Source: Bacillus salacetis (GTDB taxonomy: Bacteria > Bacillota > Bacilli > Bacillales > Bacillaceae_B). From it: DNA of 64,000 nt. The stretch covers positions 54,590 through 118,589 of the forward strand of contig NZ_QXIR01000011.1 of the NCBI RefSeq assembly GCF_003581585.1, read 5' to 3'. Of this stretch, positions 9,188-17,924 are shown in pieces. Below the pieces are notes generated by a model that saw nothing but the letters and a program-made list of their open reading frames with translations, did not search any database and was not told where the DNA came from. Positions within the stretch are counted from its first letter, which is position 1. The number at the start of each line of letters is the position of its first letter. A program made the position numbers and the translations under genes.

Positions 9188-9988
9188 ATGGATTTGTCAC
9201 TATTCAATAAAGTCGTTGCAAGCCTGGGAATCGGTTCAGCGAGAGTGGATACGAAGCTAAAGAACTCTTATATTCAACAAGGGGAAATGCTTGAAGGAGT
9301 GATTGAGGTAAAAGGCGGAAGTTCCGATCAGCGGGTAGATGCGATTTATCTCAAACTGATGAGCATGTACGGACACAAAGGCAGCGACCGCCTTTCGCCT
9401 GGTGTCGTGATGACCCACAAGCTCAATGAGCCGCTTACAATCTCGAAAGGACAGAGAATGGATATCCCGTTTTCGTTTCAAGTACCGCTGTACACACCTG
9501 TCACAATGGTTGACCCGGAAACTCAGAAAAACGTCCCGCAGGTCTGGATAGAAACGGGGATGGACATCAAAAATGCGGTAGATCCAAAAGACCGGGACGA
9601 ACTATCTGTGGACCCTTCCCCTGTCCATGAAATCCTTATTGATGCCATCAAAGTCATCGGATTCAAGTTTCAGCAAATGGAGAGCCAAAGAACACCGGCC
9701 TGGGTCAAAACGAAACGTCCATTTGTGCAGCAATATGAGTTCAGACCGGTTCATAAATACAGCAGGCTGCTGGATGAACTTGAGATTTACATCCTCCAGA
9801 ACGAAACCGAAACGACCGTCTACTTTGAAATTGAAGAGCGAGGCAAGGGTGCTATGGGAGCCTTGAAAGAAAGATTGAACCTGGATGAACACCGGGGAAG
9901 CCTGACATTCAAAAATGAGGATATCCTGGAGAACAGAAGCCGGATCAGCGACGCGTTTGAGGAGAAAATTGATGAGGTTGTTTCTTAG
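9188..9988 (+). CDS. spo0M: Sporulation-control protein Spo0M
   Basis: A 266-residue arrestin-fold protein of the Spo0M family, close to the 258-residue B. subtilis protein. The N-terminus (VVASLGIGSARVDTKL, then QGEMLEGVIEVKGG) is the family signature, and the beta-sandwich region carries the usual sequence FSFQVPLYTPVT. In B. subtilis Spo0M affects sporulation control and cell division from the cytoplasm. The start has AAAGAGGTGA upstream. It is monocistronic and ends at a hairpin terminator at 10029. It supports a spore-forming host. Confidence 0.93.
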   Translation: MDLSLFNKVVASLGIGSARVDTKLKNSYIQQGEMLEGVIEVKGGSSDQRVDAIYLKLMSMYGHKGSDRLSPGVVMTHKLNEPLTISKGQRMDIPFSFQVPLYTPVTMVDPETQKNVPQVWIETGMDIKNAVDPKDRDELSVDPSPVHEILIDAIKVIGFKFQQMESQRTPAWVKTKRPFVQQYEFRPVHKYSRLLDELEIYILQNETETTVYFEIEERGKGAMGALKERLNLDEHRGSLTFKNEDILENRSRISDAFEEKIDEVVS

Positions 9989-10028
9989 TTGAATATATGC
10001 ATAATTATACAAAAAACCCTAAAGCGAA

Positions 10029-10066
10029 GGGGGCCGTTACTCGAGAAGAGCGGCTCCTTTGTTGTT
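10029..10066 (+). terminator. Terminator of spo0M
   Basis: GGGGCCGT pairs with GCGGCTCC (two G-T wobbles) across a 12-nt loop, followed by TTTGTTGTTTTT. Confidence 0.75.
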
Positions 10067-10391
10067 TTTCATGGAATTTAAATAAGATACATTCCGTTCC
10101 CTCTTCCACACGTCTGCCTGCGCCTTCCCAACTCTACCTCTATTAATAGCAGGCTGTGAATTGCCCCCTTCCTCCATTCCTAGAAAACTAAAAAATGAGA
10201 TTGAGTGAGATACGATTAGATAAGGATCCCATTTATTAAGAAATTGACACTTAAAGGGATTTTAGTAGTCTTAATTATCTGAATTTTTGTATATCTTTTT
10301 TAAGAAAAATCAACTAAACTACTCTTAATCGCGCGGGTTACTGAATTACTAGTTTTGAAAAATTTAGCCATTAAAAGGAGCTTGACTGTCC
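10067..10391. other. Intergenic leader of the protease gene
   Basis: About 325 bp of AT-rich sequence with no open frame that I can support. It should contain the promoter and 5' leader of the neutral protease gene. I see no operator strong enough to name. Confidence 0.5.
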
Positions 10392-12023
10392 ATGTCAAAA
10401 AAATTAGTAACGATTGCTCTTGGTACTTCACTGGTATTTGGTGCTGCCCTTCCCTCGGCTTTTGCCAGCTCGATCTCTGATCATTCTTCAGCGAAGATCG
10501 AAGCCGCAAAGACGATTATGGAAAAACAAAACGATAAACCTAAATTCTTCTCTGCCAACCTTTCAAAGTCTGCTGTAAAAACAGAAAAGGAAGTAAAGAA
10601 ACTATTAAAAGCAAACAAGGCTGCCCTGGGGATCGACCCTTCTGCAGAATTGACTTTGCTTGAGACCACTACAGATGACCTTGGCATGACTCATTATAAA
10701 TTCTCTCAATCTGTAAAAGGGATCCCTGTCGATGGAGCCATTTTTACCGTGCATACGGACAAAAACAATGTGATGGCGAATGTATCCGGCCAAGTCTATC
10801 CTTCTGCGGCTAAAAACCTGAAGAAGCAGAAAACCGAGATCAGCAAAGGGGAAGCTGTGAACCTGGCCTGGAAGCACATTGGGATCACTGAAGCCGACAC
10901 ACTCCCGAAAGCTGATATTGCCTTGGACTCTCCTAAGAAGAGCGAGGTGAAAAACACGACAGTCAAGAAGGACTTGGTCGTTCATGAAAATAACGGGCAA
11001 TTCAATCTGGCCTACAAAGTCCAGCTTCAATTCATAGAGCCGTATGGTGCGAACTGGCAGGTGTATGTAGATGCGGTCAGCGGAGACATCCTTGAAGCTT
11101 ACAACGCCGTAACGGATGCTGCAACCACTGGCTCAGGAACAGGGGTGCTGGGAGATTCCAAGCAGTTGAATACGTACTCTTCAAACGGAACGTACTATCT
11201 TTACGATGTCACAAAACCGATGAACGGGGTCATTGAGACACGTACGGCAAACAACGGGACAAGCCTTCCGGGGTCCTACTCTGTCGACAGCAATAACGCC
11301 TGGACTGCCACCTCACAAAGAGCGGATGTGGATGCCCACGCTTACGCCGGAGCTGTATATGACTATTATAAAAACACGCATAACCGAAACAGCTTTGATA
11401 ACAACGGGGCCACCATCCGCTCGACGGTCCATTACGGTTCAAGATACAATAACGCTTTCTGGAATGGATCCCAAATGGTTTATGGTGACGGTGACGGGAC
11501 GACATTCCGTTCGTTATCCGGCGCGAAAGACGTGGTCGCCCACGAAATCACGCATGCCGTGACCGAACGGACAGCTGGCCTGCAATATCAATACCAATCA
11601 GGCGCTCTGAATGAGTCGTTCTCAGATGTATTCGGCTACTTCCTTGACCCTAATGATTACCTGCTGGGTGAAGACGTCTATACGCCGAATATCTCCGGTG
11701 ACGCCCTGCGCAGCCTTTCCAATCCAGCCAAGTATGGCCAGCCGGAGCACATGAACAATTATGTCAACACTTCTTCGGATAATGGCGGAGTCCACACAAA
11801 CTCCGGTATCCCGAACAAGGCAGCCTACAACACCATCTCAAGCATAGGCAAAGCCAAAGCGGAAAAAATTTATTACCGAGCGCTGACCGTCTACCTGACA
11901 CCGACAAGCAACTTCAGCTACGCACGTGCGGCCCTGCTTCAATCAGCTGCCGATCTTTACGGCAGCGGAAGCACTACCTACAATGCTGTTAAAACGGCTT
12001 GGGACAATGTGGGTGTGTATTAA
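10392..12023 (+). CDS. nprE: Bacillolysin, secreted M4 neutral metalloprotease
   Basis: A 543-residue preproenzyme. A Sec signal peptide ends near residue 26 (SAFAS). An FTP and a PepSY-like propeptide fill about residues 40-230, and the thermolysin-type catalytic domain follows. The zinc site HEITH is near residue 385; the third ligand is the Glu of ALNESFSD, and the catalytic His is in [10 protein letters not shown]. The enzyme should be exported, cleave its own propeptide and digest extracellular protein. Length is normal for the family and no key residue is missing. The ATG has AAAAGGAG about 10 nt upstream. It is monocistronic, with its own terminator at 12054. Confidence 0.95.
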   Translation: MSKKLVTIALGTSLVFGAALPSAFASSISDHSSAKIEAAKTIMEKQNDKPKFFSANLSKSAVKTEKEVKKLLKANKAALGIDPSAELTLLETTTDDLGMTHYKFSQSVKGIPVDGAIFTVHTDKNNVMANVSGQVYPSAAKNLKKQKTEISKGEAVNLAWKHIGITEADTLPKADIALDSPKKSEVKNTTVKKDLVVHENNGQFNLAYKVQLQFIEPYGANWQVYVDAVSGDILEAYNAVTDAATTGSGTGVLGDSKQLNTYSSNGTYYLYDVTKPMNGVIETRTANNGTSLPGSYSVDSNNAWTATSQRADVDAHAYAGAVYDYYKNTHNRNSFDNNGATIRSTVHYGSRYNNAFWNGSQMVYGDGDGTTFRSLSGAKDVVAHEITHAVTERTAGLQYQYQSGALNESFSDVFGYFLDPNDYLLGEDVYTPNISGDALRSLSNPAKYGQPEHMNNYVNTSSDNGGVHTNSGIPNKAAYNTISSIGKAKAEKIYYRALTVYLTPTSNFSYARAALLQSAADLYGSGSTTYNAVKTAWDNVGVY

Positions 12024-12053
12024 TCCGATTACTTGAATAATTACACAAACTTT

Positions 12054-12085
12054 AAAAAGGACTCGCCGATTGGCGGGTCCTTTTA
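12054..12085 (+). terminator. Terminator of the neutral protease gene
   Basis: GGACTCGCC pairs with GGCGGGTCC around GATT, with an A-run before and TTTTATATTT after. The stretch from here to 12466 (about 380 bp) holds no gene that I can support apart from the ribosome-binding site of the next gene. Confidence 0.8.
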
Positions 12086-12466
12086 TATTTATCGATTTTA
12101 GCGGGCGGTAAAATGGCTTGTCTCTTTTCAGCATCCCAGTTAAAACATTAGATAGATTGCCGATCAACAGGGGATGTGACCATGGCCGTATATTTATCTC
12201 CCATTGAGGGTACTGCCCCCTCCTACCCTGGAACTGAAAAGGAACGGAGACGGAACGCAAAGAGAACAACAAGAAGAATGTAAAAGAATTAAAGAAAGAG
12301 AGAAAAAGAGAAAGATCCGCGGAGAGTCCCTCCTCCTTTCGTCCAAAAACAAATGGGCATCCTTCTTTTCAATGCACATTTCCGCATCCACTCTGAAAAA
12401 AATCAATTTCATGGTGTCCTTTTCTTCCCATCCTCCCTAAATAGAGGGTGAAAGGAGGTGAGGCAC

Positions 12467-12685
12467 ATGGCAACGTCAGATTTGAAAAGCATCAAACTCA
12501 GAATGGTTTTTGATAACGGCATGGACGAAAACGGCAAGCCGAAGTACTCCAACAAGACTTACTCCAATATCAACAACGCTTCGACACCTGATGAAATCCA
12601 TCAGGCTGCCCAGGCACTAGCAGGACTTAGCAGCAAGCCGCTTATGAACATCGAGAAGAATGACAGTTACGACATCAATGCCTAA
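12467..12685 (+). CDS. DUF1659-family small protein
   Basis: A 72-residue cytoplasmic protein of the DUF1659 type; role unknown. The central region (MVFDNGMDENGKPKYSNKTY, then INNASTPDEIHQAAQALAGL) fits the family. A GTG nine bases upstream is in frame, but AAAGGAGGTGAGGC is correctly spaced for the ATG at 12467. It forms a two-gene unit with the DUF2922 gene 39 bp downstream, a pairing common in Bacillaceae. Confidence 0.85.
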   Translation: MATSDLKSIKLRMVFDNGMDENGKPKYSNKTYSNINNASTPDEIHQAAQALAGLSSKPLMNIEKNDSYDINA

Positions 12686-12724
12686 TTAATTGTTCAAGAT
12701 ACCTAACGAAAGGGGGATGGAGAA

Positions 12725-12940
12725 ATGGCTAAAGCATTGGAACTGCAATTCCTTACCCAGGCAGGAAAAACAGCCCGGATTTCAATTGACGAACCGGTTG
12801 AACCGGTAGATACCGATCAAGTGAAGCAGGTAATGGACACGTTAATCGCCACAAATGTTTTCCAAAGCACCAGCGGCGCGCTAGTATCAGCTGATGGCGC
12901 TCGTGTGGTCGAGCGGAACATCACGGAATACGAGGTTTAA
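12725..12940 (+). CDS. DUF2922-family small protein
   Basis: A 71-residue protein of the DUF2922 type. It starts with LELQFLTQAGKTARISIDEP and ends with a short conserved tail near ARVVERNITEYEV. The function is unknown. It has a strong AAAGGGGGA ribosome-binding site and follows the DUF1659 gene. The unit ends at the hairpin at 12951. Confidence 0.85.
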   Translation: MAKALELQFLTQAGKTARISIDEPVEPVDTDQVKQVMDTLIATNVFQSTSGALVSADGARVVERNITEYEV

Positions 12941-12950
12941 TGATGAAAAG

Positions 12951-12983
12951 GTGCCCGCAGCTTTGGCTGACGGGCACTTTATT
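12951..12983 (+). terminator. Terminator of the DUF1659/DUF2922 unit
   Basis: GTGCCCG (12951-12957) pairs with CGGGCAC (12971-12977), followed by TTTATT. The loop GCAGCTTTGGCTG recurs at 22442, where direct repeat B begins. Confidence 0.8.
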
Positions 12984-12998
12984 ATGATACTCTTTTTG

Positions 12999-13116
12999 AG
13001 TTATGCATTGAAATTAGGTGGTTATGCATCGAACTTTGGGAGTTATGCTTCTAAAATGAAAGTTATGCATCAAAACCGGTTGCTTTTGCATCTAAATGAA
13101 CAAGTTATGCATCAAA
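12999..13116 (+). repeat. Tandem 20-21-bp motif array (GTTATGCATC)
   Basis: GTTATGC recurs at 13000, 13021, 13042, 13062 and 13103, with a degenerate unit (TTTTGCATCTAAA) near 13083. Spacing is 20-21 bp, close to two helical turns, and several units contain the palindrome ATGCAT. The same array is at about 22486-22602. Function unknown. Confidence 0.75.
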
Positions 13117-13140
13117 GCAGCTTTTATGCCCATCCTCGGC

Positions 13141-13178
13141 GGGACAGGGCGGGACAGAGGGACAGGTTCATTGTCCCA
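13141..13178. repeat. REP-like element, GGGACAG family
   Basis: GGGACAGAGGGACAGGTTCA followed by TTGTCCC. It is part of direct repeat A, and copy B carries the same element at 22604-22630. Confidence 0.8.
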
Positions 13179-13227
13179 TAGAAACGCCCCGGAATTCGAA
13201 AAATCCCGGGGCGTTCCTGTTACATAT

Positions 13228-13290
13228 TTATTGCTCCACAAGCAGCTGAGAATCTTTTTTCGCATATTCACTCTATCACAGCTTTTCCCA
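13228..13290 (-). pseudogene. 3' fragment of the M20 amidohydrolase gene
   Basis: Read on the minus strand, this matches the last ~17-20 codons and TAA of the intact M20 gene at 22681 (ending KKDSQLLVEQ), with a 4-bp insertion that shifts the frame. It is a copied gene end without a start and shows that the repeat came from the M20 side. Confidence 0.85.
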
Positions 13291-13311
13291 CGCACCGGGG
13301 GACAGTCCTGA

Positions 13312-14595
13312 TTACGGAAACATTATCATGGCACCTACACATATCATGACAATACGGACAAGGTACATAGGTATTGAGAAGACCCAGAACTGCGGAAGCT
13401 TGTATTTCCCCATTCCCAGAATCATGGCAGGCATCCCATCGATTGGCATGTAGCCCCCATTCCATCCGGATATGACAACTGCAATTGCAGCGGCAGCAGG
13501 GTTCATTCCCAAACTGATGCTGGTTGCAATGGCGATTGGTGCAAAGATGAATACAGAACCCATATTAGAACCAGTAAATGTAGCACAGGTACTAGTCAAA
13601 AGTGCGAAGATTAAGATAAATAAAAACGGATTGATATCATTACCCAGCGCGTTCGCTACAGAATCACCGATCATAGCAGTGAACCCAGAGTTGGCAAGAG
13701 CATCCGCAACGCCGATAACACCAGCCATCATAATGATGACAGGAGCACCCATATTATCCCGGACTTCCCTGAAGTCCAGCACATTGATCATGAGCAAGAA
13801 TGCCCCTGCAATGCCGGGAATGACAAAGGCCGCATTGCCCAACACGTTCATAAGCATCATACCAACGACACTTATGAGAAACGCAGCAATAGTTGAGTAT
13901 TCTTTCCATGCCGGCATGTAAAAAGGCTCAGCAGTCGCCGCCACCTCTTCATAGGCTGCGGCTTCTTCATCCATAAGAGGATGATCCGGCAGGAGACGGT
14001 AAGCAATCAGGCTCCAAGCCAAGAAACCAAGTGAAAGGATGAAATTCACCACTGCAAATCTCGTCATGGACAGCCCGCCGGTATAACCAGCCGTTTCCAG
14101 GACGCTGACAGTAACACCGTAAAGGAGTGCTACGTTGAAAGGAATCAAAGGATGGTTAGTAGCAAACCCCAGTGGCATCATCAATTTGGACGTAGGCATT
14201 TTTTTATTGTAAGGGATCGTAGAAATCAAAGATAAAATCAGGACATAGTAACCAGTGGAACCTGTGCCTGCTAAACTGGCACCAAGCATAACGACCACAA
14301 GTAAAAGAGCATAGCTTTTGTAACCGCCCTTATTGACTAAAGAGAGCATTGAGGACTGTACCTTGCCAATAAGGCTGGTCTTCATAAGTCCCGCCATCAC
14401 AACCATAAAGCCGGCGACCATGACAACGCTCGGATTCACAAAACCAGCGAATGCCTCCTGAACAGTAGAAAGACCGGTGACTACGAGCAGCAGACAAGCC
14501 ATTAGCGGCGGTGCGCCGAATGCAAATTTGTCTGTCATGATCGCTACAATCATCAAAATTAAGATACCCAGGGCAAGAATCATTTCGATTGTCAT
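13312..14595 (-). CDS. SLC13/DASS-family anion permease
   Basis: A 427-residue polytopic membrane protein with about 11-12 hydrophobic segments, of the ion-transporter (SLC13/CitMHS) superfamily. Family-like motifs are TGSTGYYV near residue 110 and the matching FTGSNMGSVFIFAP near 345, which should form the two substrate and sodium hairpins. It probably imports the organic acid that the neighbouring enzymes consume. The ATG has AAAGGGGA upstream. It is the last gene of the minus-strand operon, 84 bp after the BNR gene. Substrate is not readable from sequence; a four-carbon sugar acid or a related carboxylate is inferred from the operon. Confidence 0.85.
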   Translation of the reverse strand: MTIEMILALGILILMIVAIMTDKFAFGAPPLMACLLLVVTGLSTVQEAFAGFVNPSVVMVAGFMVVMAGLMKTSLIGKVQSSMLSLVNKGGYKSYALLLVVVMLGASLAGTGSTGYYVLILSLISTIPYNKKMPTSKLMMPLGFATNHPLIPFNVALLYGVTVSVLETAGYTGGLSMTRFAVVNFILSLGFLAWSLIAYRLLPDHPLMDEEAAAYEEVAATAEPFYMPAWKEYSTIAAFLISVVGMMLMNVLGNAAFVIPGIAGAFLLMINVLDFREVRDNMGAPVIIMMAGVIGVADALANSGFTAMIGDSVANALGNDINPFLFILIFALLTSTCATFTGSNMGSVFIFAPIAIATSISLGMNPAAAAIAVVISGWNGGYMPIDGMPAMILGMGKYKLPQFWVFSIPMYLVRIVMICVGAMIMFP

Positions 14596-14679
14596 TTAAC
14601 GTTTCCCCTTTATTGAAGATTTGTATAATGTCCGTTAATTATAGAGAATTTCATACAGAATGATGGGATTACGTGAAAT

Positions 14680-15978
14680 CTAGCTTATTTCTCCAGATGT
14701 AGGATTGTAAACGCCTTCATTTTCGCGCTTCTTTCCATAAATATCTTCAACTGAAAAGCCGTTATACTTCACACATAATCGATTCTTATATGCATAAACC
14801 AAATGCAGGCGCCCTTCTGTATCTTGATAGATTGTAGGATATTCAAATTGTGAATTATTTGTTTTGTTCTCTGCACCAATGAAACCCTCTGCATGTTCAA
14901 TGATCCGGCCGATCGGCCAAGTATTTCCACCATCTTCGGACACTGAGACCACTACCGGATTACGCAAACCAGGCCATGCTACTTTACCTTTTTCAGGGCT
15001 AGTGGCAGAGTTTGCATTATATGCAATGGCTATTGCGCCGTTATCCAGTTTAATGGCACTTATACTTGCATTATTATTTGGCAGGATTGTCGGCTCGGGC
15101 ACTGTCCAAGTATCTCCATTATCCGTCGACTCGCTTCTATAAATATAATCCGCAAATCTACTTCTCATAAAGGCTGCTAAATGGCCATCTTTCAATTCAA
15201 TAACATTGGCATGTACGCGTCCGTTACTCTCAGGCATTATTACTTCTTTCCATGTCTGTCCTTCATCATCTGATACTTGGAACACTGTAGGATCATTGGT
15301 AAGACCGAATTCCGAGTCTTCACAAACCCATGTACTGAAGATCCATCTGCCGCTGCTCAAAACCTGAATAGCCTGCCGGGCAAACGTACCAGGCCGGCTG
15401 AATAATACTTCTGGTTCCGTCCACGTTTCACCATTATCATAGGTTTTCTGATATTTTACTATTGAGGTAAACTGCATATTATCTTTATCAGGCTGGCGGC
15501 CTTCCTGGGAAGTGTAGATCAGCCATACTGAGTTATCAGGTGCGTGGAAAAAGGATGGATTTTGCTCACTTCGCGTATCGTCCTGCGAGACAATTTCCGG
15601 TACATTCCACTCTTGAGTTTCATGATTGAACTTTGATAAAACAATTGAAATATCGGGACTGCCTTCGAATGAACCGGCAAACCATGCGCATAATAAGTCC
15701 CCATTTTCCACCTTTGTGATTGCAGGGGCATGTGCGGTTGGGAAAGGTCCAGCTGGAATCAAGGAAAAATCAATATTTGTATAATCATCGTGATACAATT
15801 TACCGTTGTGTATCGACTGGTTAATGACCAATGTACTCAAGCTTATCACCCTATCCTTCAAGTTGAATTTCGTTGTAATTTCGGAGCTCTGAACAATTGT
15901 GGATAGTTGATTCCAATGAGTTATACCTTCAACATTCTCTATCAAATCAACTATCACACTGTTCTCTTTATTTCTCAA
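14680..15978 (-). CDS. BNR/sialidase-fold protein (BNR_2 type), cytosolic
   Basis: A 432-residue six-bladed-propeller protein. Four Asp-box motifs are visible: YDNGETW, SDDEGQTW, STDNGDTW and SEDGGNTW. The N-terminal part (THAPAITKVENGDLLCAWFAG) is typical of the BNR_2 subgroup. There is no signal peptide, so unlike secreted sialidases it should act inside the cell. It overlaps pdxA2 by 4 bp (ATGA), so it is translationally coupled to the catabolic genes. It could be a hydrolase or lyase that frees the sugar acid from an imported conjugate, or an epimerase or lactonase-like enzyme. I cannot assign the substrate, and true sialidase activity is doubtful. Confidence 0.8.
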   Translation of the reverse strand: MRNKENSVIVDLIENVEGITHWNQLSTIVQSSEITTKFNLKDRVISLSTLVINQSIHNGKLYHDDYTNIDFSLIPAGPFPTAHAPAITKVENGDLLCAWFAGSFEGSPDISIVLSKFNHETQEWNVPEIVSQDDTRSEQNPSFFHAPDNSVWLIYTSQEGRQPDKDNMQFTSIVKYQKTYDNGETWTEPEVLFSRPGTFARQAIQVLSSGRWIFSTWVCEDSEFGLTNDPTVFQVSDDEGQTWKEVIMPESNGRVHANVIELKDGHLAAFMRSRFADYIYRSESTDNGDTWTVPEPTILPNNNASISAIKLDNGAIAIAYNANSATSPEKGKVAWPGLRNPVVVSVSEDGGNTWPIGRIIEHAEGFIGAENKTNNSQFEYPTIYQDTEGRLHLVYAYKNRLCVKYNGFSVEDIYGKKRENEGVYNPTSGEIS

Positions 15979-17003
15979 TCAACATTATTTGCCAGTTTCA
16001 CCGCGTAATCTATTGCATTCTCCAGACTGAGTTCACTCGCAGTCATCTTACCTGCTTGATCGAATGCTGTTCCATGGTCAACCGAGGTCCGGATAATCGG
16101 TAATCCCAATGTGATGTTAACCCCGGAAACCTCTTTCCATTTATTTTCTTCTTTATCAAATACAAACCCTAGTAGTTTTAAAGGGATATGCCCCTGGTCA
16201 TGATACATCACCACAACGATGTCATACATTCCTCCACGAGCTTTTGAGAAAACGGTATCTGCAGGTAATGGGCCGAATACATTCATCCCTACACTTTCAG
16301 CTGCCTCAATGGCAGGGATGATCTCATCAATTTCTTCCGTACCGAACAATCCATTTTCTCCACAATGTGGATTCAAACCCGCCACAGCAATCCTTGGATT
16401 TTCGATACCCAGGCTTACACAAGCATTATGGGCAATCTTTATGACATCGAACACTCTTTCTTTTTTCACCAAATCACAGGCTTGTCTTAAAGATACATGG
16501 GTTGAAACGTGGACCACTCTTAAATCGCCGTCAGCCAGCATCATTGAAAACTTGGAAGTGTTTGTAAGCTCTCCATAAATTTCAGTATGGCCGGCAAAGT
16601 GATGCCCCGCCAGGTTCAATGCTTCTTTATTGAGTGGATTTGTAACAGTTGCATCCACTTTCCCTTCAAGTGCCAATTCAATTACTTTTTCAACATAATG
16701 GTAAGCAGCATTTCCGGCTTCCTTGGACACTTCGCCAATTTGTAATGTCGATGCCTCTACGGAGGCTAAGTCCATGACATCCATTGTGCCCCGCTCATAC
16801 AATGCTTCTTCAGGTGCAGAAACGGCATTTACTTTAAGATCAATCTCTGGGAATCTCTCTAAATAGCTCTCTATGACACTTTTATCTCCAATAAGTAAGG
16901 GATTACATTTTTCGTATAAGCTTTGATTTTGAAAAGCTTTGATTGAAATTTCAGGTCCGATACCTGCCGGATCTCCCATTGTGATTCCGATAACTTTTTT
17001 CAT
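15975..17003 (-). CDS. pdxA2: PdxA2-type 4-phospho-sugar-acid dehydrogenase
   Basis: A 342-residue NAD-dependent enzyme of the PdxA family. Motifs: GITMGDPAGIGPEI at the N-terminus, metal-ligand His residues in HFAGHTE and VMYHDQGH, and RTSVDHGTAFD near the C-terminus. With a DUF1537 kinase in the same operon, the usual role is oxidation and decarboxylation of D-threonate- or D-erythronate-4-phosphate to dihydroxyacetone phosphate and CO2, not vitamin B6 synthesis. It follows the DapA-family gene by 13 bp and overlaps the BNR gene. A good AGGAGGG site precedes the ATG. Confidence 0.88.
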   Translation of the reverse strand: MKKVIGITMGDPAGIGPEISIKAFQNQSLYEKCNPLLIGDKSVIESYLERFPEIDLKVNAVSAPEEALYERGTMDVMDLASVEASTLQIGEVSKEAGNAAYHYVEKVIELALEGKVDATVTNPLNKEALNLAGHHFAGHTEIYGELTNTSKFSMMLADGDLRVVHVSTHVSLRQACDLVKKERVFDVIKIAHNACVSLGIENPRIAVAGLNPHCGENGLFGTEEIDEIIPAIEAAESVGMNVFGPLPADTVFSKARGGMYDIVVVMYHDQGHIPLKLLGFVFDKEENKWKEVSGVNITLGLPIIRTSVDHGTAFDQAGKMTASELSLENAIDYAVKLANNVD

Positions 17004-17016
17004 AATGCCCTCCTGA

Positions 17017-17913
17017 TTACTTCATTCCTGCTTCAGTATTTTCTTTTAATACCGATTCCAATGCTGCAATTCCTTCTTCAGGTACTTGATTGAATGGTGC
17101 GCGGCAATTCCCCACCGGATAGCCCAGCAGTTCGACTGCAGCTTTCACCACCGTATTTGGATTCGCAAATTTAAAGCAGTCTCTGAAGCTTCTGATGGAA
17201 TCTTGATAGCTGCGGGCTTCTTCTATATCGCCATTCACAAATTTTTCATAGATTTGAGCCATCGTAAACGGATATACATTCGAACATCCTGCAATACCGC
17301 CTGTTCCCCCGGCAAGCAACGTCCATAATATTAATGAATCATTACCTGACAGCACTGAAAAATCTTCCCTGTTTCTTGTTCTTTCAATGTATTGAAGAAT
17401 ATTATCAAAATTGCCGCTGCTATCTTTGACACCGACAATATTGTCGATGTGACTTAGTTTTTCAACAGTCGCAGGCTGGATGACATTACCTGTCCTGGCT
17501 GGAATGTTATATAAAACAATCGGCATATCAATCGCTTCCGCCACTGTTTTAAAATGGGTATAAATCTCTTCCTGGGTTGCTGCCGCAAAATACGGTGTAA
17601 TGATTGACAGGTAGTCGACACCAATACGCTTTGCTTCCAGTGACAAGCGAATGGTATCTTGTGTCCCAACCAATCCTGTTGATGCATAAACCGATACCCT
17701 TCCCGCTACGGCCTCAACAACTGTTTCCATGACCCGGACTTTTTCTTCTTCATTTAAAATATACCCTTCTCCATTCGTGCCGAATGTGAAAATGCCATGG
17801 ACACCATTTTCAATGACTCTGTTCACTTGATTGACGAGTTCTTCATAGTTCACTTCTTCATTGTCATACATTGGCGTGACAATTGGTGAGATGATTCCCT
17901 GCAATTTATTCAT
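17017..17913 (-). CDS. DapA/N-acetylneuraminate-lyase family aldolase
   Basis: A 298-residue class-I aldolase. The Schiff-base Lys is in IVGVKDSSGN, the catalytic Tyr in VLYNIPARTG, and the carboxylate loop is GTNGEG rather than the GTTGE of true DapA. This points to a 2-keto-3-deoxy-acid lyase or dehydratase rather than lysine synthesis. In this operon it may cleave an acid into pyruvate plus a short aldehyde that the dehydrogenase and kinase then handle. A GTG at 17922 is in frame, but AGGGGTGA is spaced for the ATG at 17913. That ribosome-binding site overlaps the end of the upstream dehydrogenase gene. Confidence 0.86.
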   Translation of the reverse strand: MNKLQGIISPIVTPMYDNEEVNYEELVNQVNRVIENGVHGIFTFGTNGEGYILNEEEKVRVMETVVEAVAGRVSVYASTGLVGTQDTIRLSLEAKRIGVDYLSIITPYFAAATQEEIYTHFKTVAEAIDMPIVLYNIPARTGNVIQPATVEKLSHIDNIVGVKDSSGNFDNILQYIERTRNREDFSVLSGNDSLILWTLLAGGTGGIAGCSNVYPFTMAQIYEKFVNGDIEEARSYQDSIRSFRDCFKFANPNTVVKAAVELLGYPVGNCRAPFNQVPEEGIAALESVLKENTEAGMK

Positions 17914-17924
17914 ACTATTCACCC

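Larger units (their letters stand above)
12957..13290 (+). repeat. Direct repeat A flanking the sugar-acid island
   Basis: This ~330-bp stretch is closely matched, in the same orientation, by 22442-22735. Shared parts in order: the GCAGCTTTGGCTG loop, the ATGCAT tandem array, a GGGACAGAGGGACAGGT REP element, a GCCCCGG hairpin, and the 3' end of the M20 peptidase gene. Copy A has extra bases before the REP element and a 4-bp insertion inside the peptidase remnant. Its hairpin (ACGCCCCGG at 13184-13192, CCGGGGCGT at 13206-13214) can end transcription from the SLC13 operon. Confidence 0.85.

Noticed and set aside
12204..12440. Open frame with Lys/Arg/Glu-rich product before the DUF1659 gene
   Set aside because: Purine-rich low-complexity sequence with no ribosome-binding site; probably non-coding.
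12999..13116. Possible CRISPR-like array
   Set aside because: Units are 20-21 bp with no spacers of fixed length, and no cas genes are present.
14680..15978. Naming the BNR protein nanH (sialidase)
   Set aside because: No signal peptide and no sialic-acid transport or kinase genes nearby; Asp boxes alone define the fold only.
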